A DNA stretch of 64,000 bases from Bifidobacterium criceti (lineage in GTDB: Bacteria; Actinomycetota; Actinomycetes; Actinomycetales; Bifidobacteriaceae): positions 310,001 through 374,000 of the forward strand of contig NZ_MVOH01000006.1 in assembly GCF_002286935.1 (NCBI RefSeq), in the 5' to 3' direction. The position numbers and the translations under genes were made by a program. The notes beneath the pieces are model-generated. The model worked only from the letters and a program-made list of their open reading frames with translations. It ran no database searches and was not told the origin of the DNA. This document shows, in pieces, positions 26,242-36,785 of the stretch. The stretch's first letter is position 1; the number at the start of each line of letters is the position of its first letter.

Positions 26242-26943
26242 TCACGCCTTGTTCGGGTTGATGAGCGTGCGCGGGCCTTCCGGGTCGCCGACGACCACTT
26301 CGTTGACCATGTCGAGGAACAGGCCGTCCTCGACGACGCCGACCATGTTGATGAGGTCCTCGTTGAGGCCCGCCGGGTCGTCGATGCGTTCCATATGCAA
26401 ATCGACGACGTAGTTGTTCTCATCGGTGCGCACCGGCTTGCCTTCGGCGTCGAGGCGCAGCGTCGGATTGTAGCCGCGCTCCTTCATGCGTTCGATGACG
26501 TGCATCGCGCCGAACGGGATGACCTCGACCGGCAGCGGGAACTTGCCGATGACGTCGACGAGCTTCGAGGCGTCGACGATCCAGACGATCTTGTCCGAGT
26601 TGATCGCGACGATCTTCTCCCACAGCAGTGCGGCGCCGCCGCCCTTGATGCCGTTGAAGTTCTTGTCCACTTCGTCCGCGCCGTCGATGCACACGTCGAT
26701 GTGGTCGACGTCGTCGATGTTGACGATCTTGATGCCGTAGCCTTCCGCCTGCTCCTGCGTGCGGCGCGACGTCGTCACGCCGGTGAATTCGAGCCCCTCC
26801 TCCTGCTTGCGGCGGCCGAGTTCGTCGACGAGGAAGCGGACGGTCGACCCCGTGCCGAGTCCGACGATCATGCCGTTCTCGACGAGCTTCGCGGCTTCGA
26901 TGCCGGCTTCCTTCTTCATTGCGTCCTGCTGTGCCTTGTCCAT
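26242..26943 (-). CDS. rpiA: Ribose-5-phosphate isomerase A
   Basis: Converts ribulose-5-phosphate to ribose-5-phosphate, here relevant to pentose phosphate and the bifid shunt. The 233-residue protein has the RpiA signatures VGLGTGSTVRFLVDEL, DVCIDGADEVD and KGGGAALLWEKIVA (catalytic Glu), and INSDKIVWIVDASKLV. ATG 26943 follows AAAGGAG, which settles the start. A further 37 codons are open upstream without protein character. Confidence 0.95.
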   Translation of the reverse strand: MDKAQQDAMKKEAGIEAAKLVENGMIVGLGTGSTVRFLVDELGRRKQEEGLEFTGVTTSRRTQEQAEGYGIKIVNIDDVDHIDVCIDGADEVDKNFNGIKGGGAALLWEKIVAINSDKIVWIVDASKLVDVIGKFPLPVEVIPFGAMHVIERMKERGYNPTLRLDAEGKPVRTDENNYVVDLHMERIDDPAGLNEDLINMVGVVEDGLFLDMVNEVVVGDPEGPRTLINPNKA

Positions 26944-27050
26944 GGCGCTCCTTTGTTCGTTCAGCTGTATTCGTCCTTCCGGGGATGTCGCCCCGGCCTG
27001 CACCCCAGTGTAATCGCATCGTGAGAACGCGCGCTGTGCCGTGCGTTCCG

Positions 27051-28067
27051 TCATTGCGGACGGTAGACGAGGAACGGCGCCCCGTCGATCGTGAGTGTCC
27101 CGTCTGCGTTGACGACGCCTTCGATTTCGATGTACCCGCGCACCGCGCGCGGACGGCCGTCGTACTGGGGGCTCGACGCCGGCGGCGGCGTGAACGTGAC
27201 GTTGCCGTGCACATGGAGCCCGCTGTGCCGCAGGATCGGCTGCGGTGCGCGCGTCGCCGCCGCATCCGTCGTATCGGTCGTATCGTTTGTATCCGCGGTG
27301 GCCATCGTCGATTCCGTATCCCCGCGTGCACCGTCGTCGCGCACGTCGCCGCTGTCATCGACGACACGACCGTCATCGATGACACCGTCCTCGTCGATCG
27401 CCGTATGCGGCGTGTCGTCGGCGAGCGCGATCGGACCATCCTCATCCTCCGGTCCGCCGATGCAACGCGCGCGTCGGTAGTCCTGCGCGGACAGTTTGCC
27501 ATCGAGGAGCATGCGCGCGTCGAGCGGCACATCGGCGCCTTCCGCGTACGCCGATGCGAGGAGCGACTGCCACCCCTCCTTCGGCAGATACCCGTCGCGC
27601 ACCGACGCGCGGCAGTCGCCCGCGTACGTGCGCGCGAGCTCGTCGACTCGCTCATTGCCGGCGTTGCCTGCGTGTCCTTTGACCCAGACGAATGTGACGG
27701 AACCGTCGCGCCGCCGTATCTCGTCGTCGATGGCGCGGATGAGCTCCGCGTTCTTGACAGGTTCCTTCTTCGAGTTCTTCCAACCGTTCTTCTTCCAACC
27801 GTGCACCCATTTCGTCGAACAGTTGATCGCGTATTGCGAATCCGTTTCGATGACGAGCGGTTCGTTTCCCGGATGCGCGCGCAACGCTTCGAGCACAGCG
27901 CACAATTCACCGATCTGGTTCGTGCCGTTCGTCGCGCCGCCCGCGTCGCAGTCGCCCGTATGCGCATGTCCGCGCGTCCCTTGCGTCGGATGGTCCGCCC
28001 ATGCCCATCCCATCGGACCGTTGGGGTTGCCGAGTGCGGAACCGTCTGTCGAAACTGTGATCGTCAT
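27051..28067 (-). CDS. rnhA: Ribonuclease HI with long C-terminal extension
   Basis: The N-terminal about 155 residues form an RNase H domain that cuts RNA in RNA:DNA hybrids. The catalytic carboxylates are visible in VSTDGSALGNP, GELCAVLEAL, IETDSQYAI and NERVDELA, with WVKGHAGNAGN before the last. The protein then continues to 338 residues: a middle helical segment, a very acidic Asp/Thr linker (about 215-275), and a C-terminal beta segment ending GTLTIDGAPFLVYRPQ. Typical RNase HI is about 150-160 residues, so more than half is extension. ATG 28067 follows TTGGAG. Confidence 0.88.
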   Translation of the reverse strand: MTITVSTDGSALGNPNGPMGWAWADHPTQGTRGHAHTGDCDAGGATNGTNQIGELCAVLEALRAHPGNEPLVIETDSQYAINCSTKWVHGWKKNGWKNSKKEPVKNAELIRAIDDEIRRRDGSVTFVWVKGHAGNAGNERVDELARTYAGDCRASVRDGYLPKEGWQSLLASAYAEGADVPLDARMLLDGKLSAQDYRRARCIGGPEDEDGPIALADDTPHTAIDEDGVIDDGRVVDDSGDVRDDGARGDTESTMATADTNDTTDTTDAAATRAPQPILRHSGLHVHGNVTFTPPPASSPQYDGRPRAVRGYIEIEGVVNADGTLTIDGAPFLVYRPQ

Positions 28068-28133
28068 GGTCTCCAATGTAGCGCACGGCCGTCGCCAATG
28101 CCCGTGCGCGCATAGCAACGCACGCAAAAGGAA

Positions 28134-28170
28134 GACCCGCGGTCCGCACTGATGTGCGTGGCCGCGGGTC
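28134..28170 (-). terminator. Hairpin downstream of the bS22 gene
   Basis: GACCCGCGGTCCGCAC (28134-28149) pairs, nearly perfectly, with GTGCGTGGCCGCGGGTC (28154-28170). It lies between the bS22 stop and rnhA. Confidence 0.7.
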
Positions 28171-28200
28171 GTGAACAAACGCGTGTATGCGTCGGTAAGA

Positions 28201-28290
28201 CTACTTGCGCTGGTGGCGAGTCTTACGCAGCAGTTTGCGGTGCTTCTTCTTGCTCATCCGCTTGCGGCGCTTCTTGATGACCGAGCCCAT
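28201..28290 (-). CDS. Small ribosomal protein bS22 (AURKAIP1/COX24-like)
   Basis: Only 29 residues. The peptide starts [20 protein letters not shown] and ends LRKTRHQRK; more than half the residues are Lys, Arg or His. It matches the actinobacterial bS22 peptide, which was found bound to the 30S subunit in mycobacterial ribosome structures and belongs to the AURKAIP1/COX24 group. A GGAGG site lies seven bases before ATG 28290, which supports translation. It stands alone between the downstream hairpin and a membrane-protein gene. Confidence 0.88.
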   Translation of the reverse strand: MGSVIKKRRKRMSKKKHRKLLRKTRHQRK

Positions 28291-28375
28291 CGTCAGCCTC
28301 CGTTCCTTACTTGAAAGTTTGCAACTTGCCTAACATTACACTGTTCATCCGACTTTTGCGATTCGCATGTGCCGC

Positions 28376-29020
28376 TCACAGCGGGAACAGCTTGAACACC
28401 GTCTCGACGGACGCCTTCGGACCGGTCATCCGCGCGCACACGGTGTCGTTCCTCCATACGGCCGTCGCGCCGCCGTCGTCCGCATCGTCGACGACGACGT
28501 AGGCGCCCGCGTTCGCACCGTTGACCTTGACGTTGCCTGACGCGAGCTCATGGCCGTCGAGGTGCTTCGTGAGCGCATTGTATTGCGTGAGCGCCTCCTC
28601 TTCGCTCGACCACTGTCCGACGGTGACGTGCACGTCGCGCTTCGCGTCACCGGTCGAATAGGTGAGCGCGTACGCTTCGAGCGGCGACGCGGCGTCCCAT
28701 GTGTCGGTCGCCTGCGCGTCCGTGCGCGCGAAATTCGACACGTCGTCGGGCATCGCCTTGAGCAGTTCCGACGCGTCCGCAGGCAGCGCCTTCGCGTCGA
28801 TCGTCGGCGATGCCGACGCGACCGACGTCGGCACCTCCATCGGCTGCGGCACGGTGCGCACGGCCCATCCCGGCCATGCGAACGCACTGATGATCGCGAG
28901 CACGATGACGGCGGCGGCCACGAACACGACGACGCGAGCCTTGCGCGCCGTCGACGAGGTCTGCGCGGCCTGCGCCCGCTGGTTCGACGTCTTCCCGGAA
29001 CTGAGTGCCATAGCTGCCAT
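28376..29020 (-). CDS. Hypothetical membrane-anchored extracytoplasmic protein
   Basis: Not recognised with certainty. The 214-residue protein has a basic N-terminus, one helix (about 28-50, VVVFVAAAVIVLAIISAFAW), and a predicted exported domain of about 150 residues with a Ser/Thr/Pro-rich stalk. The domain alternates beta-like strands (VTVGQWSSEEEALTQYNAL, GAYVVVDDADDGG, VCARMTGPKASVETVFKLF). The layout is type II membrane topology. The start may be ATG 29020 or the in-frame ATG at 29011. It is divergent from radA, with a copy of the 38-bp palindromic element between them. Confidence 0.65.
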   Translation of the reverse strand: MAAMALSSGKTSNQRAQAAQTSSTARKARVVVFVAAAVIVLAIISAFAWPGWAVRTVPQPMEVPTSVASASPTIDAKALPADASELLKAMPDDVSNFARTDAQATDTWDAASPLEAYALTYSTGDAKRDVHVTVGQWSSEEEALTQYNALTKHLDGHELASGNVKVNGANAGAYVVVDDADDGGATAVWRNDTVCARMTGPKASVETVFKLFPL

Positions 29021-29038
29021 CTTGGCACATCCTTGTGA

Positions 29039-29084
29039 CCGCAGGGCGGTACGCTCACGGCCTCCTCAGCGTACCGTCGTGCGG
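29039..29084. repeat. Copy B of the 38-bp palindromic element (most symmetrical)
   Basis: CCGCA-GGG-CGGTACGCT, twelve bases, AGCGTACCG-TCG-TGCGG. In this copy the outer CCGCA is mirrored by TGCGG, giving a 46-bp two-part palindrome. It lies between the divergent membrane-protein gene and radA. Confidence 0.8.
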
Positions 29085-29111
29085 CCAATCCCACAGGAAC
29101 CGCGCGCGGTC

Positions 29112-29140
29112 TTGCACGCGCGCACGAAGACCGCTAGGTT
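29112..29140 (+). promoter_or_regulatory. Promoter of radA, probably giving a leaderless mRNA
   Basis: TTGCAC (29112-29117), a 17-base spacer and TAGGTT (29135-29140) end six bases before ATG 29147. The expected start therefore falls at the ATG, and no Shine-Dalgarno is present. Confidence 0.6.
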
Positions 29141-29146
29141 GCTGGT

Positions 29147-30595
29147 ATGGCGAAAAGCAATGTCAGTTATATGTGCACCGAATGCGGCTGGACGGGTGCG
29201 AAATGGTTCGGACGGTGCCCCGAATGCGGCCAGTGGGGCACAATCGAGGAGTTCCACGAAGCGCGGCCGAGTGCGTCGGCGCAGCGTACGGCCGCGCCCG
29301 GGCGCACATCGCGCACGGTGCCGACGGTCGTCGCCGCGAGCGCCGCCCAACCGATCACCGAAGTGGACACGGCGTCGGTCTCGCGTGTGACGACGGGATT
29401 CGGCGAATTCGACCGCGTCCTCGGCGGCGGCATCGTGCCCGGCTCCGTCGTGCTCATCGCGGGCGAACCAGGCATCGGCAAATCGACGTTGCTCCTCGAA
29501 ACCGCAGGCAACATCGCACGCGACACCCCATCGGGCACCGTCCTGTACATCTCCGGTGAGGAGTCGCAGGCGCAGGTGCGGTTGCGCGCGTCACGCATCC
29601 ACGCGGTCGAGGGGAACCTGCTGCTCGCGTCGACGACCGACCTCGCGACGGCGCTCGGCCTCATCGAACAGCACAAACCGGCGCTCGCGATCGTCGATTC
29701 GGCGCAGACGATCGTCTCGCAGGACGTCGATGGCATCTCGGGAGGCTCGACGCAGGTGCGTGAGGTCGCGAGCGCGCTCATCGACACGGCGAAGACGCTT
29801 GACGTGCCCGTGCTGCTCGTCGGCCATGTCACGAAGGACGGTTCGATCGCCGGTCCGCGCACGCTTGAGCATCTCGTCGACGTCGTCTGCCAGTTCGAAG
29901 GCGAACCGCAGACGGCGCTGCGGCTGCTGCGCGCCGTGAAGAACCGCTTCGGACCGACCGACGAGGTCGGCTGTTTTGATATGAGTGGTGTCGGCATCGA
30001 GGAGGTCGCCGATCCGGCCGGACTGTTCCTTTCGTCGGGTGAGACGGCCGTCGACGGCACGTGTGTCACGTTCACGCTCGACGGACACCGGTCGCTCCCG
30101 GTGGAAGTGCAGGCGCTTGTGACGAATTCGGTCCTGCCGACGCCGCGTCGCGCCGTCAATGGCGTCGACGCGAACCGTATCGCGATGCTCGTCGCCGTCC
30201 TCTACCGCCACGGTGGCCTCGCATTGCTCAACCAGGACCTGTATATCTCGACGATCGCGGGCGGTGTCGCAAAGGAGCCGAGCTGTGACCTCGCGATCGT
30301 CGCCGCGCTTGCGAGCGCCGCGACGAACACGCCTATCGCGCGTTCGACGTGCGCGATCGGTGAGATTTCGCTCACGGGGCAGGTGCGGCCGGTGCCGCGC
30401 CTCGAACACCGTCTGCGTGAGGCGGCGCGCCTTGGGTTCACGACGGCTGTTGTGCCGCCGTTGCGCGCGCCGCTTACGATTCCGGGGTTGCGTATCGTCG
30501 AGGTGCGTTCGCTGCGTGACGCGCTCGACGCGCTCACGTTGACGAAACGTGGCTCGGGGCGTTCACGCGCACAGAACGCCGACGTGGCTGAGTGA
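29147..30595 (+). CDS. radA: DNA repair protein RadA
   Basis: A branch-migration ATPase of recombinational repair, 482 residues. In order: a four-Cys zinc finger (CTECGW and CPECGQ, residues 10-27), a RecA-like ATPase with Walker A GEPGIGKST and Walker B-like ALAIVDSAQT, the RadA-specific KNRFG motif, and a C-terminal Lon-protease-like domain lacking a need for protease activity (GEISLTGQVRPVPRLEHRLREA). Full family length. Its stop is 13 bases from the convergent ribF stop with no hairpin between. Confidence 0.95.
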   Translation: MAKSNVSYMCTECGWTGAKWFGRCPECGQWGTIEEFHEARPSASAQRTAAPGRTSRTVPTVVAASAAQPITEVDTASVSRVTTGFGEFDRVLGGGIVPGSVVLIAGEPGIGKSTLLLETAGNIARDTPSGTVLYISGEESQAQVRLRASRIHAVEGNLLLASTTDLATALGLIEQHKPALAIVDSAQTIVSQDVDGISGGSTQVREVASALIDTAKTLDVPVLLVGHVTKDGSIAGPRTLEHLVDVVCQFEGEPQTALRLLRAVKNRFGPTDEVGCFDMSGVGIEEVADPAGLFLSSGETAVDGTCVTFTLDGHRSLPVEVQALVTNSVLPTPRRAVNGVDANRIAMLVAVLYRHGGLALLNQDLYISTIAGGVAKEPSCDLAIVAALASAATNTPIARSTCAIGEISLTGQVRPVPRLEHRLREAARLGFTTAVVPPLRAPLTIPGLRIVEVRSLRDALDALTLTKRGSGRSRAQNADVAE

Positions 30596-30608
30596 CGCCG
30601 GTCGGGGC

Positions 30609-31856
30609 TCATTCCCCGACGATGGTGAGGGTCTCGTCGGCGTTGCGTGTGAGTTCGTCGACGAGTTCCTGTGCCGAATCGAATTTGATCTGCGGGCGCA
30701 GGAAGCGTGCGAATTCGACGCGCACACGGTGCCCGTACAGTTCGAGCCAGCCGTCGGTGATCGCGTACGCTTCGAGCACGCGTTCGTCACGTCCGGTCTG
30801 CTCGTTGAACGTCGGTTTCGTGCCGATTGAGATCGCCGCCGGCCAACGGTATGGGGAATGCGCGGCGAGTCTGCTTTCGACGCCGCCCGACGTGTAGGGT
30901 TGCGAGATCGATTCGACACCGCCGTCCTGTTCGTCGCCGAACGGGCGTTGCGATTGCTCGTATGCCTCATCGCCGCCGAGGTCGATGAGCCAGCCCGCGT
31001 AGACGCCGTCAACGGGCAGATAGCCGTCGATGGGTTCTTCGACGTTCGCGGTCGGGAACCCGATCGTCCGTCCGCGTTCCTCGCCATGGACGACGGTGCC
31101 TTCGACACCGTGCATGTGCCCGAGGATGCGGTTCGCGTCGCCAATGCGTCCTTGGCTCAGCAGCCAGCGTATGTTCGTCGAGCTCAGTTCGCGCACTTCG
31201 CGTGCGTTCGTGCGTTTGCTCCACGCGCGCCGCTGCGCCTTGTTCATCGCCGCAAGCGGGTCGACGGGTTCGCCCGCGTGTTGCGGCGCCGTCGGCGAAT
31301 ATGTGGCGGGCACGCGCGTCATGCCGCCGTTGTCGTCGACGACGTCGAGTTCGAACATGCCCGTCGCCTGCGCGAGGCGGTCGATGTGCGCGATGTCGCC
31401 TTCACGGTTCGCGCCCATGCGCGCGTCGGCGCCGAGCACGAGCGTGCGCATGCCGAGCTTGCCGACGAGCTGTCCGAGGAAGAACCGGTAGGATTTCGCC
31501 GCGAACGCGAGGTCGTAGTGCACGATGAGCACGTAGTCGACGCCGAGCTCGTCCATCATGCGCAATCGTTCGTCGGCGCCGGTGAGCGCCTGCGCGTCAT
31601 GCAGGCCTTCAGGCACGGCGATGCCCGCGTGGGTCTTCGCATACGTGTGCACGAACGCGGGCCGTGGGTCGAACATGATGACGACGGCGAAGCAGTCCTG
31701 CGCGCGTGCGAGTTCGACGGTCCGTCCGATGACGGCTTGGTGGCCGCGGTGCACGCCGTCGAACACGCCGACCGTGACGACCGATTTCCTTGATGTGCTC
31801 AATGTCGGCCATGCGACGGTGCCGCCTTCGTCAGGCTCGAGCCGGATGATGTTCAT
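30609..31856 (-). CDS. ribF: Bifunctional riboflavin kinase/FAD synthetase
   Basis: Makes FMN and FAD from riboflavin. The N-terminal nucleotidyltransferase domain (about 1-190) has VGVFDGVHRGHQ and GADARMGANREGD; the C-terminal kinase domain has GRTIGFPTANV and, after an insertion, ISIGTKPTFNE. At 415 residues it is longer than the usual 310-340; the excess lies in a basic linker (AMNKAQRRAWSKRTNAREVR) and in the insertion around residues 290-325. ATG 31856 is chosen because GAGGAG sits five bases upstream; an in-frame GTG two codons earlier is an alternative. Last gene of the rbfA-truB-ribF group. Confidence 0.93.
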   Translation of the reverse strand: MNIIRLEPDEGGTVAWPTLSTSRKSVVTVGVFDGVHRGHQAVIGRTVELARAQDCFAVVIMFDPRPAFVHTYAKTHAGIAVPEGLHDAQALTGADERLRMMDELGVDYVLIVHYDLAFAAKSYRFFLGQLVGKLGMRTLVLGADARMGANREGDIAHIDRLAQATGMFELDVVDDNGGMTRVPATYSPTAPQHAGEPVDPLAAMNKAQRRAWSKRTNAREVRELSSTNIRWLLSQGRIGDANRILGHMHGVEGTVVHGEERGRTIGFPTANVEEPIDGYLPVDGVYAGWLIDLGGDEAYEQSQRPFGDEQDGGVESISQPYTSGGVESRLAAHSPYRWPAAISIGTKPTFNEQTGRDERVLEAYAITDGWLELYGHRVRVEFARFLRPQIKFDSAQELVDELTRNADETLTIVGE

Positions 31857-31905
31857 GTTCACTCCTCATTGGTTGTCCACCACATATGTGCCGTGACACG
31901 CGTCC

Positions 31906-32922
31906 TCATGCATCGTGTTCCGCGGGGAACACGACCGTCGGTTTGATCGTCGTCGCGTCCGCCTGTTCGACGATGGCGACGACGTCCGCATCGTCCTCGA
32001 CGATCGCCGCCGTCCTGCCGTCGACGTGTCCGGGGATCCGCCGTCCGTACCGCAAATCGCGCGCGTCGGCTGCGCTCACGGCGATCGTCGGCATCGCCTC
32101 GCGCACCGCGTCGGCCATCTCGATGAGATGCGCGGGCATGTCCTCGGATGAGACGTCGAGCACGGCGCGGTTGCGCGTCACCTGTTCGCCTTCGCGGTTC
32201 GCGAACTCACGCGTTTCGACGTGCGCGGTCACGACGCGCGCGTCGTCGGCGCGAACATCACCGACCGCGAGCCTGCGCAACCGTGTCAGATGCGCGCCGC
32301 AGCCGAACCGCTCGCCGAGGTCGCGTGCGATCGCGCGGATGTAGGTACCGGCCGAACAGGTCACGACGATGTCGACGTCGCGTACGTGTGTGCCGTCTTC
32401 AGCGGTCACGTCGCGCGCGTCGAGCACATCGAAACGGCTGATCGTCACTTCGCGCGCGTCGAGCGTGACGTCCTCGCCCGCGCGTGCGAGGTCGTACGCG
32501 CGTTTGCCGTGCACTTTGATCGCCGAATACGCGTTCGGCACCTGCATGACCGTACCGTGGAACTCGCGTGAAACAACATCGCGGACGTTGTCGATATCCG
32601 GAAGCGCGGCCGCCGCACGACCGGAACTGACGAATGCGCCATCGGCGTCGTCGGTCGTCGTACGCTGCCCGAAACGCACCGTCGCCGCATAGGTCTTCGT
32701 ATGGTCGACGATGACGTTGAGCAGACGCGTCGCATGGCCGACGCCGACGACGAGCACACCCGTCGCCATCGGGTCGAGCGTGCCCGCATGCCCGACGCGC
32801 CGCATATGCACGGCCGCGCGCACGGCGCCGACGATGTCATGGCTCGTCACACCCTGCGGTTTGTCGACGATGAACAGTCCGTTGAGCGGCTGCACGCCGC
32901 AATTGCCCGCACCCACGCGCAC
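31906..32922 (-). CDS. truB: tRNA pseudouridine-55 synthase
   Basis: Forms pseudouridine 55 in the tRNA T-loop. The 338-residue protein has the conserved start LNGLFIVDKPQGVTSHDIV, the catalytic Asp in GHAGTLDPMATGVL, the AYSAIKVHGKRAYDLAR block and CSAGTYIRAIARDLG. A C-terminal PUA-like extension follows. The start GTG at 32922 follows the rbfA TGA directly, with AGGA in the end of rbfA, so the genes are translationally linked. Confidence 0.95.
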   Translation of the reverse strand: MRVGAGNCGVQPLNGLFIVDKPQGVTSHDIVGAVRAAVHMRRVGHAGTLDPMATGVLVVGVGHATRLLNVIVDHTKTYAATVRFGQRTTTDDADGAFVSSGRAAAALPDIDNVRDVVSREFHGTVMQVPNAYSAIKVHGKRAYDLARAGEDVTLDAREVTISRFDVLDARDVTAEDGTHVRDVDIVVTCSAGTYIRAIARDLGERFGCGAHLTRLRRLAVGDVRADDARVVTAHVETREFANREGEQVTRNRAVLDVSSEDMPAHLIEMADAVREAMPTIAVSAADARDLRYGRRIPGHVDGRTAAIVEDDADVVAIVEQADATTIKPTVVFPAEHDA

Positions 32923-33600
32923 TCAGTCCTGCGTTTCGACGACCGTCGACGCGGCGCGCACGTCGGCGTGCTCCTGCGCGGCATCGGACGGCACATCGTC
33001 CTCGTCGTCGTCGAAGTCCTCAAGTTCCTCGACCTCGACGACGTCACCGTTGTATTCGGTGTAGTCGTCCTTGTCCTCATGCTCCTCGTCGTCGAGCTCA
33101 CGTTCGGTTTCGTCGGTATCGGGACCACTGGGCGCGTCGAGGTCCTCCTCCTCGATATCGTCGTCTTCATCGTTGTGTCTGTACGGATCTGCTTCGCCCG
33201 CGTACTGCGCGTTCGCGCGCATTTTCGCGAGCTCCTCGTCTCGTTTGCGCGCGGTGACGAGGATGTCCTCGATCTCGTGCGCCTCGCCGGGCACTTCGTC
33301 GAAGACGAACTCGAGCTGCGGCGTGAGCCTCAGGCCGGCCTTCGCGCCGACGAGCGAACGCAGACGCCCTTTCGCCTGGTTGAGCGCGGTGCGCGCGCGT
33401 TTGCGTTCGCCTTCGTCGTTGCCGGTATGCGAAAGCGTCGTCCAATAGATCTTCGCGTTCTGCAGGTCGTTCGTGACATGGACGTCGGTGATCGTCACGT
33501 TCTTGAGTCGTTTGTCGTGCAACGTCGATTCCATGTTCGACGCGATGACGCGCTGGATGAGCGCCGCGATGCGCGCGGCGCGCGGATTCGTTGACTGCAT
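32923..33600 (-). CDS. rbfA: 30S ribosome-binding factor A with acidic tail
   Basis: Late 30S maturation factor. Residues 1 to about 125 form the KH-like RbfA domain (IQRVIASNMESTLHDKRL, VTITDVHVTNDLQNAKIYW, LRLTPQLEFVFDEVPGEA). Residues about 145-225 are almost wholly acidic (DEDDDIEEEDLD, ELDDEEHEDKDDY), making the protein nearly twice the usual 115-135 residues. A long acidic tail might mimic RNA or mediate contact with basic proteins; this is speculation. It is the first gene after the hairpin at 33704 and leads into truB. Confidence 0.92.
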   Translation of the reverse strand: MQSTNPRAARIAALIQRVIASNMESTLHDKRLKNVTITDVHVTNDLQNAKIYWTTLSHTGNDEGERKRARTALNQAKGRLRSLVGAKAGLRLTPQLEFVFDEVPGEAHEIEDILVTARKRDEELAKMRANAQYAGEADPYRHNDEDDDIEEEDLDAPSGPDTDETERELDDEEHEDKDDYTEYNGDVVEVEELEDFDDDEDDVPSDAAQEHADVRAASTVVETQD

Positions 33601-33703
33601 GGGTGTTCCTTAGGTTGAAATTGGCATGTGCGGGGGCGGTGTCCTCTACCGCAACAGCGTACCCGAAACATCGCGCGTGTGCGCGGTGCTCGCGCGGCGC
33701 GCA

Positions 33704-33742
33704 ATGCAAACGCCCACAGCCGAAGGCCATGGGCGTTTGCAT
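33704..33742 (-). terminator. Hairpin between infB and rbfA
   Basis: ATGCAAACGCCCA (33704-33716) pairs with TGGGCGTTTGCAT (33730-33742), 13 bp with a 13-base loop. It may end or attenuate the nusA-infB transcript before rbfA. Confidence 0.7.
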
Positions 33743-33776
33743 ACACGTCGCGCATTCGTCGTGCGCGCGTCGTGCG

Positions 33777-36578
<2,802 letters not shown>

Positions 36579-36732
36579 TCAATTTCTCCTATTCCTCAGC
36601 CGCGCGTATGCAAGCGCAGCTGTTATCTTCTCACGGCGAGCTTTCGGTTTCTCATCGTGCAACCATGGTTGTTCACCCTCGTTCTTGACCTGGGCACCGC
36701 GCGTCGCGCGCGATGTACAGTTTTCGTGCCCA

Positions 36733-36771
36733 GCTTACTCCCGCCGTTGGATACGGCAGACGGGAGTAAGC
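36733..36771 (-). terminator. Hairpin between nusA and infB
   Basis: GCTTACTCCCG (36733-36743) pairs with CGGGAGTAAGC (36761-36771), with a possible inner CCG/CGG stem. It could attenuate read-through from nusA to infB. Confidence 0.65.
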
Positions 36772-36785
36772 GGGCGACGAACGGC

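Noticed and set aside
33648-33665. CCGCA next to AGCGTACCC upstream of rbfA, and AAGCGTACCCG near 44267 upstream of adk
   Set aside because: These look like half-sites of the 38-bp element, but lack the other arm and the fixed spacing, so they may be chance.
36579-36785. A ylxR-like gene between nusA and infB
   Set aside because: The gap is 207 bases, contains a hairpin, and no frame has the conserved Arg/Cys motif of YlxR.
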